From Patescibacteria group bacterium (GTDB lineage Bacteria; Patescibacteriota; Minisyncoccia; Phycocordibacterales; Phycocordibacteraceae): a stretch of DNA of 5,415 nucleotides. Shown one piece after another: positions 1 to 5,342 of this stretch. How positions within the stretch are numbered: position 1 is the stretch's first letter; each line of letters starts with the position of its first letter. The notes below the pieces were generated by a model. The model ran no database searches. It was not told where the DNA came from and saw only the letters and a list, made by a program, of their open reading frames with translations. The stretch is from NCBI GenBank assembly GCA_018826405.1, contig JAHJZL010000027.1, positions 1-5,415 of the forward strand, written 5' to 3'. The translations under genes were made by a program, and so were the position numbers.

Positions 1-1111
1 CGTTATTGATCGCGCTCCAGTTAATCAGCCGCTACACACAGGTATCAAAGCTATTGATGCTATGACACCGATTGGTCGTGGACAGCGTCAGCTCATCATT
101 GGAGACCGCGGTACAGGAAAGACCACGATTGCGATTGATACGATCCTCAACCAGAAGTCTGAAAGCGAGGAGACTCGTCCAATATGTATTTACGTAGCCA
201 TTGGACAGAAGGAGTCTAAGACTGCTCGCATCGTAGGACAGCTTACAGAGGCTGGCGCTATGGACTACACCATTGTGGTAACTGCACCAGCATCAGCTCC
301 AGCAGCGCTTCAGTTCCTCGCACCATTTGCAGGAGCTGCTATTGCTGAGCACTTTATGGAGCAGGGCAAGGATGCACTCGTAGTGTATGACGACCTTTCA
401 AAGCAGGCCGTTGCCTATCGTCAGATGTCTTTGCTTCTTCGCCGCCCACCAGGACGTGAAGCATACCCTGGAGACGTGTTTTACCTCCACTCACGCCTCC
501 TAGAGCGTGCAGCTAAGCTTTCAAAGGAGAAGGGAGGCGGATCTATTACTGCCCTTCCTATCATTGAAACTCAGGAGAACGACATCTCTGCATACATCCC
601 AACGAACGTTATCTCTATTACGGACGGACAGATCTTCTTGGAGTCTGATCTCTTCAACAAGGGACTTCGCCCTGCTATTAACGTAGGAGTATCTGTGTCT
701 CGCGTGGGATCGGCGGCTCAGACAAAGGCTATGAAGAAAGTGTCTGGAAAGATTAAGCTTGAGCTTGCTCAGTTCCGTGAGCTTGAAGCCTTCATGCAGT
801 TCTCTTCTGATCTTGATGCAGATACCAAGCGAAGCATTGATTCAGGACGTCGTATGACAGAGATGCTTAAGCAGGGACAGGGAGCTCCAATTGCATTTGA
901 AATGGAAGCTGCCGTTATCTTCGCTGCAACAAACGGGTACTTCGATACCTTCGCACCTGAGGAAACTGCAGCGGCAGAGAATCGTCTTCAGGACTTCCTT
1001 AATCGCGAAGCAACGGGAGTACTCGCTGCCATTCGCACAACACGTGAGATTGGAGAGGGTGCAGAGAAAGATCTGCGCGCTGCTCTAGATAAGTTCGTAG
1101 CTCGCTCCTAA
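1..1111 (+). CDS. atpA: F1 ATP synthase subunit alpha (5' partial)
   Basis: Alpha subunit of the F1 head of ATP synthase, the non-catalytic nucleotide-binding partner of beta in the alpha3beta3 hexamer on the cytoplasmic face of the membrane. The reading frame is open from the window edge (first whole codon at base 2), giving 369 residues; roughly the first 130 residues of a usual ~500-residue alpha lie upstream. The ATG at 62 is an internal methionine, because family sequence (VIDRAPVNQPLHTGIKAIDA) precedes it. Seen: P-loop GDRGTGKT at bases 101-124, YVAIGQKES, the Walker B region around VVYDDLSKQAVAYRQ, IPTNVISITDGQIFLES, and the SVSRVGSAAQ segment whose Arg (codon 701-703) is the family's arginine finger. 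The C-terminal helical domain ends with the normal LKQGQ...FAATNGYFD region. Oddity: the P-loop has Gly where most bacterial alphas have Gln (GDRQTGKT). It ends 8 bases before atpG. Identification is very secure. Confidence 0.98.
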   Translation, partial: VIDRAPVNQPLHTGIKAIDAMTPIGRGQRQLIIGDRGTGKTTIAIDTILNQKSESEETRPICIYVAIGQKESKTARIVGQLTEAGAMDYTIVVTAPASAPAALQFLAPFAGAAIAEHFMEQGKDALVVYDDLSKQAVAYRQMSLLLRRPPGREAYPGDVFYLHSRLLERAAKLSKEKGGGSITALPIIETQENDISAYIPTNVISITDGQIFLESDLFNKGLRPAINVGVSVSRVGSAAQTKAMKKVSGKIKLELAQFRELEAFMQFSSDLDADTKRSIDSGRRMTEMLKQGQGAPIAFEMEAAVIFAATNGYFDTFAPEETAAAENRLQDFLNREATGVLAAIRTTREIGEGAEKDLRAALDKFVARS

Positions 1112-1119
1112 TACCCGAC

Positions 1120-2028
1120 ATGGCACTGAAAGACATTAAAACGAAGATCAAGGCCACAGAGCGCATGCACAAGGTGACACGCGCTATGGAGGCCGTGTCT
1201 GCAGTTAAAATGCGTAAGACACAGCAATCTGCATTTGCGGGACGCCCATATGCTCGCGCGGCTTTGTCTATTCTTGCTAGGCTTTCAGGTACTGGAGATA
1301 TTGCACGACACCCCCTTGCAACAGTGCGTGATGTTAAGAAGATTGCGCTTGTTGTTATGACAAGTGACAAAGGTCTTGCGGGGGCGCTGAACTCAGGAGT
1401 ACTTAAGGCTGCAGCTGAAGCTGTATCTGGTTTTGAGAAGTCTGATGTGCGCGTGTACGCATACGGACGCAAGGCAGACGAGTACTTCAAGCGACGCGAG
1501 TACACTGTTGTTAAATCCTTTGAGAACAAGCAGGACGATGTACCGCTTTCAGATATGGAACTATTGTCTGCAGATCTCTCCGCAGGATTCCTTGCAAAGG
1601 AGTTTGACGAAGTTGTTACGGTATACAGCAACTTCAAATCAACCTTTGAACAACTCCCAACCGTCCGCAGAGTATTGCCGCTTTCAGTTGAGGCGCTTGC
1701 CAGGCTTGTAGAAGATATTCTGCCAGTAAAGGGCAAGTGGAGTGAAGTTGCTGAGATTGCAGCTCCTGCAGCGTATGAAGTAGAGCCGTCACGTGATGAG
1801 ATACTAGGAATTCTTGTTCCTAAGCTTGTTGCCGTGTCGCTGTATCACATGTTGCTTGAGTCTAAGGCTTCAGAGCATTCAGCGCGCATGGTGGCGATGA
1901 AGAATGCATCTGACAAATCAAAGGAGGTAGTGCGCGATCTCACTCGCGTGTTTAACAAAGTACGTCAGGCAGCAATTACTCGGGAAGTGTCCGAGATTGT
2001 GAGCGGGCGTGAGGCATTATCAGCGTAG
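1120..2028 (+). CDS. atpG: F1 ATP synthase subunit gamma
   Basis: Gamma subunit, the rotating central shaft that couples proton flow through Fo to catalysis in alpha3beta3. At 302 residues it is slightly longer than the usual 285-295. Seen: the N-terminal shaft helix (MALKDIKTKIKATERMHKVTRAMEAV, residues 1-26, written here only as a family match) followed by SAVKMRKTQ; the Rossmann-like core with SDKGLAGALN at residues 82-91, matching the family's SDRGLCGGLN; a YSNFKSTFEQLPTVRRVLPL-type segment; and the C-terminal helix with SEHSARMVAMKNASD and RQAAITREVSEIVSG, the signature region. The start is the only ATG at the expected family N-terminus. No Shine-Dalgarno precedes it; with 8 bases between it and the atpA stop, translational coupling is likely. 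A 245-residue open frame on the opposite strand here is a serine-rich shadow, not a gene. Confidence 0.97.
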   Translation: MALKDIKTKIKATERMHKVTRAMEAVSAVKMRKTQQSAFAGRPYARAALSILARLSGTGDIARHPLATVRDVKKIALVVMTSDKGLAGALNSGVLKAAAEAVSGFEKSDVRVYAYGRKADEYFKRREYTVVKSFENKQDDVPLSDMELLSADLSAGFLAKEFDEVVTVYSNFKSTFEQLPTVRRVLPLSVEALARLVEDILPVKGKWSEVAEIAAPAAYEVEPSRDEILGILVPKLVAVSLYHMLLESKASEHSARMVAMKNASDKSKEVVRDLTRVFNKVRQAAITREVSEIVSGREALSA

Positions 2029-2029
2029 G

Positions 2030-2058
2030 TTTACGTACCGAGCAAAAAGATTTATAAC
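2030..2058 (+). promoter_or_regulatory. Putative sigma70-like promoter directly before atpD
   Basis: TTTACG at 2030-2035 (4 of 6 matches to TTGACA) and TATAAC at 2053-2058 (5 of 6 to TATAAT) are separated by exactly 17 bases. The predicted transcription start is about base 2065, four bases before the atpD ATG at 2069, so the mRNA would be almost leaderless. The promoter fills nearly the whole 40-base gap after atpG. Inference: it could raise beta above gamma, in line with the 3:1 stoichiometry of the complex. Short hexamer matches can occur by chance, so confidence is moderate. Confidence 0.45.
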
Positions 2059-2068
2059 CATTACACGT

Positions 2069-3445
2069 ATGAACACAGGAACAATTACAGAAGTTATCGG
2101 GCCAGTTGTAGATGTGCACTTTGAGAAGGGTCGCCCTGCTATTCAGGACGCGCTTGTCATTGAGGCAAATGATGTGCACGGAAAGATCGTGCTTGAGGTA
2201 GCAAGCCATCTTGGAATGGACCGCGTTCGCGCTATTTCAATGAACGAGACTGCAGGTCTTGCTCGTGGCGAAGTTGCAACCGCTACTGGTGCACCGATTT
2301 CTGTTCCTGTGGGAATGAATGCGCTCGGCCGCCTCTTCAATGTTTTGGGAGAGCCAATCGATGGCAAGGGTGCAATCGATGCGAAGACTGAGCGCCTTCC
2401 AATTCACCGCATGCCTCCTACGTTTGATCAGCAGACTACTAAAGCTGAGGTGTTTGAAACTGGTATTAAAGCTATCGACCTCATGGTTCCTTTCATTAAG
2501 GGAGGAAAGGTTGGTCTCTTTGGAGGAGCGGGAGTGGGAAAGACAGTTACGATTCAGGAGCTTATTCGTAACGTAGCTCAAGAGCACGGAGGATACTCAG
2601 TGTTTGCAGGAGTGGGTGAGCGCGTGCGTGAAGGTAACGACCTATATCACGAAATGGAAGAGTCAGGCGTGCTTGATAAGACTGCGCTCGTGTTTGGCCA
2701 GATGAACGAAGTACCAGGAGCTCGTGCACGTGTTGCACTCACCGGACTTACACAGGCCGAGTACTTCCGCGATGAAGGAGGAAAGGACGTCCTCTTCTTC
2801 ATGGACAACGTATTCCGCTTTATTCAGGCTGGATCTGAGGTGTCTTCACTCCTTGGACGTGTGCCTTCAGCTGTGGGATACCAGCCAACGCTTGCTGAGG
2901 AGATGGGTAAGCTCCAGGAGCGCATTACATCAACAAACAAAGGATCTATTACATCTATTCAGGCTGTGTATGTGCCAGCGGATGACCTTACAGACCCAGC
3001 GCCTGCAACAACCTTCGCTCACCTAGACGGAACGGTTGTGCTTTCTCGTCAGCTTGCCTCTCTTGGTATCTATCCTGCTATTGATCCGTTGCTCTCAACA
3101 TCAACAGCGCTTACTCCTGAAATTGTAGGAGAAGAGCACTACCAAGTTGCAAACCAGGTTAAGCAGGTACTTCAGCGCTACAAGGATCTTCAGGACATCA
3201 TTGCGATTCTTGGAATTGAAGAGTTGTCTGACGAAGACAAGCAGACGGTGTACCGAGCTCGAAAGCTTGAGAAGTATCTTTCACAGCCATTCTTCGTTGG
3301 AGAACCGTTCACCGGAACTCCTGGCCAGTATGTAACTCGTGAGGAGACCGTACGCGGCTTCAAGGAGATTGTAGAAGGAAAGCATGACGACAAGCCTGAG
3401 AGTGCTTTCTACATGAAGGGAACAATTGATCAGGTCACAGGATAA
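2069..3445 (+). CDS. atpD: F1 ATP synthase subunit beta (catalytic)
   Basis: Catalytic subunit of F1; it makes or hydrolyses ATP at the beta/alpha interfaces. 458 residues, normal for the family. The ATG at 2069 is chosen because MNTGTITEVIGPVVDVHF is the conserved beta-barrel start; an ATG 60 bases upstream in the same frame lies inside atpG and adds a non-family tail. Seen: Walker A GGAGVGKT at residues 152-159, catalytic Glu at 184 in GERVREGNDLYHEM, Walker B Asp at about 246 in FFMDNVFRF, then QAGSEVSSLLGRVPSAVGYQ, and a DELSEED-loop variant EELSDED at 384-390. Small departures from the common sequence: Val in GERVREG (usually Thr) and QMNEVPG (usually QMNEPPG). All catalytic residues are present, so it should be active. 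There is no Shine-Dalgarno before the start; a promoter sits immediately upstream. The stop overlaps the atpC start by one base (TAATG). Confidence 0.98.
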   Translation: MNTGTITEVIGPVVDVHFEKGRPAIQDALVIEANDVHGKIVLEVASHLGMDRVRAISMNETAGLARGEVATATGAPISVPVGMNALGRLFNVLGEPIDGKGAIDAKTERLPIHRMPPTFDQQTTKAEVFETGIKAIDLMVPFIKGGKVGLFGGAGVGKTVTIQELIRNVAQEHGGYSVFAGVGERVREGNDLYHEMEESGVLDKTALVFGQMNEVPGARARVALTGLTQAEYFRDEGGKDVLFFMDNVFRFIQAGSEVSSLLGRVPSAVGYQPTLAEEMGKLQERITSTNKGSITSIQAVYVPADDLTDPAPATTFAHLDGTVVLSRQLASLGIYPAIDPLLSTSTALTPEIVGEEHYQVANQVKQVLQRYKDLQDIIAILGIEELSDEDKQTVYRARKLEKYLSQPFFVGEPFTGTPGQYVTREETVRGFKEIVEGKHDDKPESAFYMKGTIDQVTG

Positions 3446-3693
3446 TGGCTAAAACATTTCATCTAACCATTGCTAAAGTTGGAGAGAATCTCTTTGAAGG
3501 AGAAGCTCTTTCTGTAACGCTTCCGGGTACTGATGGCATGTTCACTGTTATGGCAGGGCACGAAGCCTTTGTGTCTCCTCTAAAAGAGGGTATAGCACTT
3601 GTTAAAGACGCTTCAGGGTCAGAGCTCCCACTCCCGATAGAGGCTGGCGGAATTGCTGAGGTTTCAAGCGGCCAGGCAACAGTCCTCCTCTAG
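3445..3693 (+). CDS. atpC: F1 ATP synthase subunit epsilon, N-terminal domain only
   Basis: Epsilon subunit of the central stalk; it binds the foot of gamma and the c-ring. The 82 residues cover just the N-terminal beta-sandwich: strands around FHLTIAKVGENLFEGEA, the LPGTDGMFTVMAGHEAFVSPL segment (family: G.lgVLpgHapl...L), and a final GGIAEVSSGQATVLL, matching the usual last strand before the helical domain. The C-terminal two-helix hairpin, which in typical 130-140-residue epsilons can extend and inhibit ATP hydrolysis, is absent. Only 40 bases separate the stop from the next gene, too few to encode it in any frame, so this is a genuine short form rather than a frameshift. The start overlaps the atpD stop (TAATG) with AGGA two bases upstream, so translational coupling to beta is expected. 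Short epsilons are known in some bacteria. Confidence 0.93.
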   Translation: MAKTFHLTIAKVGENLFEGEALSVTLPGTDGMFTVMAGHEAFVSPLKEGIALVKDASGSELPLPIEAGGIAEVSSGQATVLL

Positions 3694-3697
3694 ACCC

Positions 3698-3726
3698 TTT
3701 ACAGCTGCAAATATTGATCCCATACT
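3698..3726 (+). promoter_or_regulatory. Putative sigma70-like promoter before the four-helix membrane protein gene
   Basis: TTTACA at 3698-3703 (5 of 6 to TTGACA) and CATACT at 3721-3726 (4 of 6 to TATAAT) are separated by exactly 17 bases. Transcription would start at about 3733-3734, that is, at the A of the ATG at 3734, giving a leaderless transcript. The promoter begins five bases after the atpC stop and occupies almost all of the 40-base gap. The AAGGA at 3728-3732 is only one base from the ATG, too close for a normal Shine-Dalgarno, which makes the leaderless reading more attractive. Confidence 0.42.
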
Positions 3727-3733
3727 TAAGGAC

Positions 3734-4150
3734 ATGAGCGGCGAAACAATCTACGACCCATCAAAGGAGAAGGCACCAAGCCATTACCATGGAGACGTGG
3801 TGCGTGCTTTGTTTGTAGCAGCAGCAGTTCTCATCTTCCTTACACAGTTCATTGGAACATCTCTCCCGTTTTCTACAGGAGGGATTATGTTCCTAATTGT
3901 GTGTCTTGTTATCTCTGCAGGAATAACCAACCCTGCACAGCAATGGATACACTGGGTTAATGTATTCATCTCAATCATTGGATTTATCCTTTTTGGCGGC
4001 ATTGCGTTGACTCGGATTAATTCAAGCATTGAACTGCTTTCCCAAAATACACTTGTGGCATTGCTCACACTTGTTTTTATATCCACCCTCTACCTGGGTA
4101 CTCGTACGCTTCGAGGTCTCATGGTTTCTCACGTAGAAAGAGGCTACTAA
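3734..4150 (+). CDS. Four-helix integral membrane protein, unknown function
   Basis: 138-residue protein that I do not recognise. Residues 1-21 are a polar, probably cytoplasmic tail (MSGETIYDPSKEKAPSHYHG). Four hydrophobic segments follow at about 22-40, 48-64, 74-92 and 105-122, each long enough to span the membrane, with short loops (INSSIE and TNPAQQW among them) and a basic end RTLRGLMVSHVERGY. No catalytic motif or lipobox is visible. The ATG at 3734 is preferred over an in-frame ATG at 3653, because that one lies inside atpC and would add an unlikely polar extension. It follows atpC by 40 bases on the same strand with its own putative promoter, so it may be co-transcribed with the ATP synthase or only sit next to it. 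It does not resemble the usual operon membrane subunits: no AtpB or AtpE helix signatures, and AtpI would be expected upstream of atpB. Confidence 0.85.
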   Translation: MSGETIYDPSKEKAPSHYHGDVVRALFVAAAVLIFLTQFIGTSLPFSTGGIMFLIVCLVISAGITNPAQQWIHWVNVFISIIGFILFGGIALTRINSSIELLSQNTLVALLTLVFISTLYLGTRTLRGLMVSHVERGY

Positions 4151-4173
4151 GTTAGCTTCTCGTGCGTCCATTG

Positions 4174-4182
4174 TGTTAATAT
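4174..4182 (+). promoter_or_regulatory. Putative extended -10 promoter before the 77-residue gene
   Basis: TG-T-TAATAT: TG at 4174-4175, one base, then TAATAT at 4177-4182, which keeps the key A at the second and T at the sixth position. No good -35 box is present; the best candidates near 4152-4158 match poorly, as is common for extended -10 promoters. Predicted start is at about 4189-4192, so the ATG at 4192 would be at or within three bases of the mRNA 5' end. No Shine-Dalgarno is present in the 41-base gap. Confidence 0.38.
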
Positions 4183-4191
4183 AGCGCCTAT

Positions 4192-4425
4192 ATGATACAG
4201 CAATTCCTCGTTCGCCAAGCGCTCAAGATGAAGATGAAAGACATGCCCGAAGCACAGCGGGATCAGATTCTTGCACTTGTTGAAAAGAATCCTGAACTCT
4301 TTAAGAAGATTGGAGAAGAGGTAGATCGCAGAGTGAAGGGAGGAGACAACCAGATGAAAGCTACGATGGAGGTTATGAAGAAATACCGTGAGGAACTCTC
4401 AGGTCTCATGGGCAACCAGCGCTAG
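4192..4425 (+). CDS. Small charged helical protein, unknown function
   Basis: 77-residue protein that I do not recognise. It is rich in Lys, Glu, Gln and Met and poor in Pro and Gly outside one central break (VKGGDNQ, about residues 48-54), so it probably folds as two or more amphipathic helices: a basic N-terminal helix (FLVRQALKMKMKDMP), a middle helix (RDQILALVEKNPELFKKIGEEV), and a C-terminal helix (MKATMEVMKKYREELSGLM). There is no signal peptide, membrane segment or metal-binding Cys/His. It is likely cytoplasmic and possibly a partner-binding protein. No Shine-Dalgarno precedes the start; an extended -10 element does. The next gene begins two bases after its stop, so the two are almost certainly translated from one mRNA, possibly coupled. 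Coding reality is supported by codon use like its neighbours, the tight packing and the putative promoter. Confidence 0.82.
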   Translation: MIQQFLVRQALKMKMKDMPEAQRDQILALVEKNPELFKKIGEEVDRRVKGGDNQMKATMEVMKKYREELSGLMGNQR

Positions 4426-4427
4426 TC

Positions 4428-5006
4428 ATGAAGGCAAAGCGTATATTTGTTCTCTTGGGTCACCCTAATGCAGACACGCTTTCTGGCGCCCTTGCTACAG
4501 AGTATGAGACAGCTGCCAAAGCAGCTGGACACGAAGTGCGTAGGGTTAACCTAGGCGATCTTTCTTTTGACCCTGTCCTGCATCTTGGATACAAGGCAAT
4601 TCAAGAGTTAGAGCCAGATTTAAAAACAGTTCAAGAGAACATCTCTTGGGCAGAGCATATCGTTATTATTCATCCAAACTGGTGGGGAGGGATGCCAGCT
4701 TTGCTAAAAGGCATGTGGGACAGAATGTTCTTGCCACGTTTTGCTTTTCGTATGTGGAAGAATCGACTTGGCTGGCACTGTCTACTTAAGGGACGCACTG
4801 CACGTGTAATTGTATTGTGTGGAAATCCTGCGTTTCTTGACTGGCTAGCTTTTGGAGACTTTACAGCTTCCCTGAAGCGCTCGCTCCTTGAGTTCGCTGG
4901 AGTTAAAACAAAGGTAACAACCTTCGGAAAGTCTGAAACTTCTTCAGATGGGAGACGGGAAATTTGGAAAAAGAAGGTACGCCGTCTTGGACGTAAAGCA
5001 CAATAA
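4428..5006 (+). CDS. Flavodoxin-fold NAD(P)H dehydrogenase (quinone)-like protein
   Basis: 192-residue member of the Flavodoxin_2 family (NAD(P)H:quinone oxidoreductase / KefF / MdaB / general stress protein 14 type). These bind FMN or FAD and pass two electrons from NAD(P)H to quinones or related acceptors in the cytoplasm, protecting against redox cycling. Seen: first beta strand and phosphate-binding loop, FVLLGHPNADTLSGALA (residues 7-23); the helix and strand ending HEVRRVNLGDLSFDPVL (35-51); strand IVIIHPNWWGGMPALLKG (78-95) followed by DRMFLPRFAF (98-107), the most diagnostic block; then a strand VIVLCGNPAFLDW and a late helix LKRSLLEFAGVK. The family's usual substrate-side residues cannot be settled by eye, so the acceptor is unknown. 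The last ~17 residues are strongly basic (WKKKVRRLGRKAQ), which is unusual and might favour membrane or nucleic-acid contact. There is no Shine-Dalgarno; the start lies two bases after the previous stop, suggesting coupled translation. Confidence 0.9.
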   Translation: MKAKRIFVLLGHPNADTLSGALATEYETAAKAAGHEVRRVNLGDLSFDPVLHLGYKAIQELEPDLKTVQENISWAEHIVIIHPNWWGGMPALLKGMWDRMFLPRFAFRMWKNRLGWHCLLKGRTARVIVLCGNPAFLDWLAFGDFTASLKRSLLEFAGVKTKVTTFGKSETSSDGRREIWKKKVRRLGRKAQ

Positions 5007-5011
5007 CTGAT

Positions 5012-5068
5012 GAAGCCTCGTATCGTTACGAGGGCGTGTTAGGCGGTCAGGTAGTAATACGAGGCTTC
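5012..5068. repeat. Nested inverted repeat between convergent genes
   Basis: A perfect 12-base inverted repeat, GAAGCCTCGTAT at 5012-5023 and ATACGAGGCTTC at 5057-5068, encloses 33 bases. Inside it, CCTCGTA (5016-5022) also pairs perfectly with TACGAGG (5027-5033) across a TCGT tetraloop. The same left arm can therefore form either a tight 7-bp hairpin or the longer 12-bp stem, but not both; TACGAGG occurs twice as a direct repeat (5027-5033 and 5058-5064). It lies just after the oxidoreductase stop and before the end of the opposing gene. Placement suggests a bidirectional terminator or mRNA 3'-end stabiliser, but neither strand has a following T tract. A small palindromic element of the REP type is an alternative. 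Confidence 0.7.
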
Positions 5069-5069
5069 G

Positions 5070-5087
5070 GGAACAGGTTAGTGTTCC
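5070..5087. repeat. Small hairpin spanning the stop codon of the - strand gene
   Basis: GGAACA at 5070-5075 and TGTTCC at 5082-5087 form a perfect 6-bp stem with a six-base loop. The loop holds the stop codon of the - strand gene (5078-5080), and the right arm encodes its last residues. It abuts the larger nested repeat. Possibly part of a shared 3'-end structure; a 6-bp match this close together could also be chance. Confidence 0.4.
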
Positions 5088-5302
5088 GTAGATGCCTCCT
5101 TGATTTCAAACTTTCTCCACAGATTGGCGAGAATCAAAGAAGCGCAGTGCGCTGGCAGAATGAAGAGACAGAAAAACGTGAGGATCTGCCATGCTTCGAA
5201 ATCTGAGATCAAGGCAAGTCCTGCAGTTGGCCAAATGAGGCCAGCGAGGAATGCCAGGAAAACCAGCGCGATGAAAAGGTACTTATTCTGGATGCGAAAC
5301 AT
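5078..5302 (-). CDS. Small two-helix membrane protein, unknown function
   Basis: 74-residue protein that I do not recognise. After a short basic N-terminus (MFRIQNK) come two hydrophobic segments, about residues 8-32 (with an internal Trp-Pro) and 38-61 (ending in ILPAHCASLILANLW), and then a charged tail RKFEIKEASTEH. The length and two helices suggest a small inner-membrane protein with both ends probably in the cytoplasm. The ATG at 5302 is chosen because AAGGAG (bases 5309-5314 on the complement) precedes it with a good spacing. An in-frame TTG at 5371 would extend the protein by 23 polar residues, but that TTG is itself the start of a perfect TTGACA -35 box. This is the only gene here with a strong Shine-Dalgarno. 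It is transcribed towards the oxidoreductase gene, with 71 bases between the two stops. Confidence 0.75.
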   Translation of the reverse strand: MFRIQNKYLFIALVFLAFLAGLIWPTAGLALISDFEAWQILTFFCLFILPAHCASLILANLWRKFEIKEASTEH

Positions 5303-5308
5303 TGTGAA

Positions 5309-5314
5309 CTCCTT
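5309..5314 (-). promoter_or_regulatory. Strong ribosome binding site of the - strand gene
   Basis: Read on the - strand, AAGGAG lies six bases upstream of the ATG at 5302. It decides the start in favour of that ATG over the upstream in-frame TTG, and it contrasts with the + strand genes, none of which has a well-placed Shine-Dalgarno. Confidence 0.75.
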
Positions 5315-5342
5315 TTGAGTTAGATGTTGTGTTCGCAGGAGC

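Noticed and set aside
1086..1114. Possible promoter before atpG (TAGATA, 17 bases, TAATAC)
   Set aside because: The -10 matches only 3 of 6 and lacks the final T; the sequence is also constrained as atpA coding end. Not strong enough to list.
999..1736. Long open frame (245 codons) on the - strand opposite atpG
   Set aside because: Serine/threonine-rich, low-complexity translation exactly antisense to a secure gene; it has no family features and arises from the codon pattern of atpG.
2009..2068. Upstream in-frame ATG extending beta by 20 residues
   Set aside because: The extension overlaps the atpG end and does not match any beta N-terminus; the family start is MNTGTITEVIGP at 2069.
2237..2587. 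Open frame on the - strand opposite atpD
   Set aside because: Shadow of the beta subunit; no recognisable protein features.
3653..3733. Upstream start for the four-helix protein inside atpC
   Set aside because: It would need a long overlap with atpC and adds a polar non-family tail; the ATG at 3734 sits right after a promoter-like element.
1..5006. Recoded UGA (glycine) as in some Gracilibacteria-type lineages
   Set aside because: No in-frame TGA occurs in the + strand genes, although glycine is abundant as GGN, so the standard reading suffices.
5007..5035. CTGATGA followed by a hairpin, recalling a hammerhead ribozyme core
   Set aside because: The conserved GAA after stem II is absent (GCGTG follows), and no matching third stem or cleavage site was found.
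5038..5044. GTTAGGC, resembling an integron attC end (GTTRRRY)
   Set aside because: No matching RYYYAAC partner in the right geometry, no integrase and no cassette structure.
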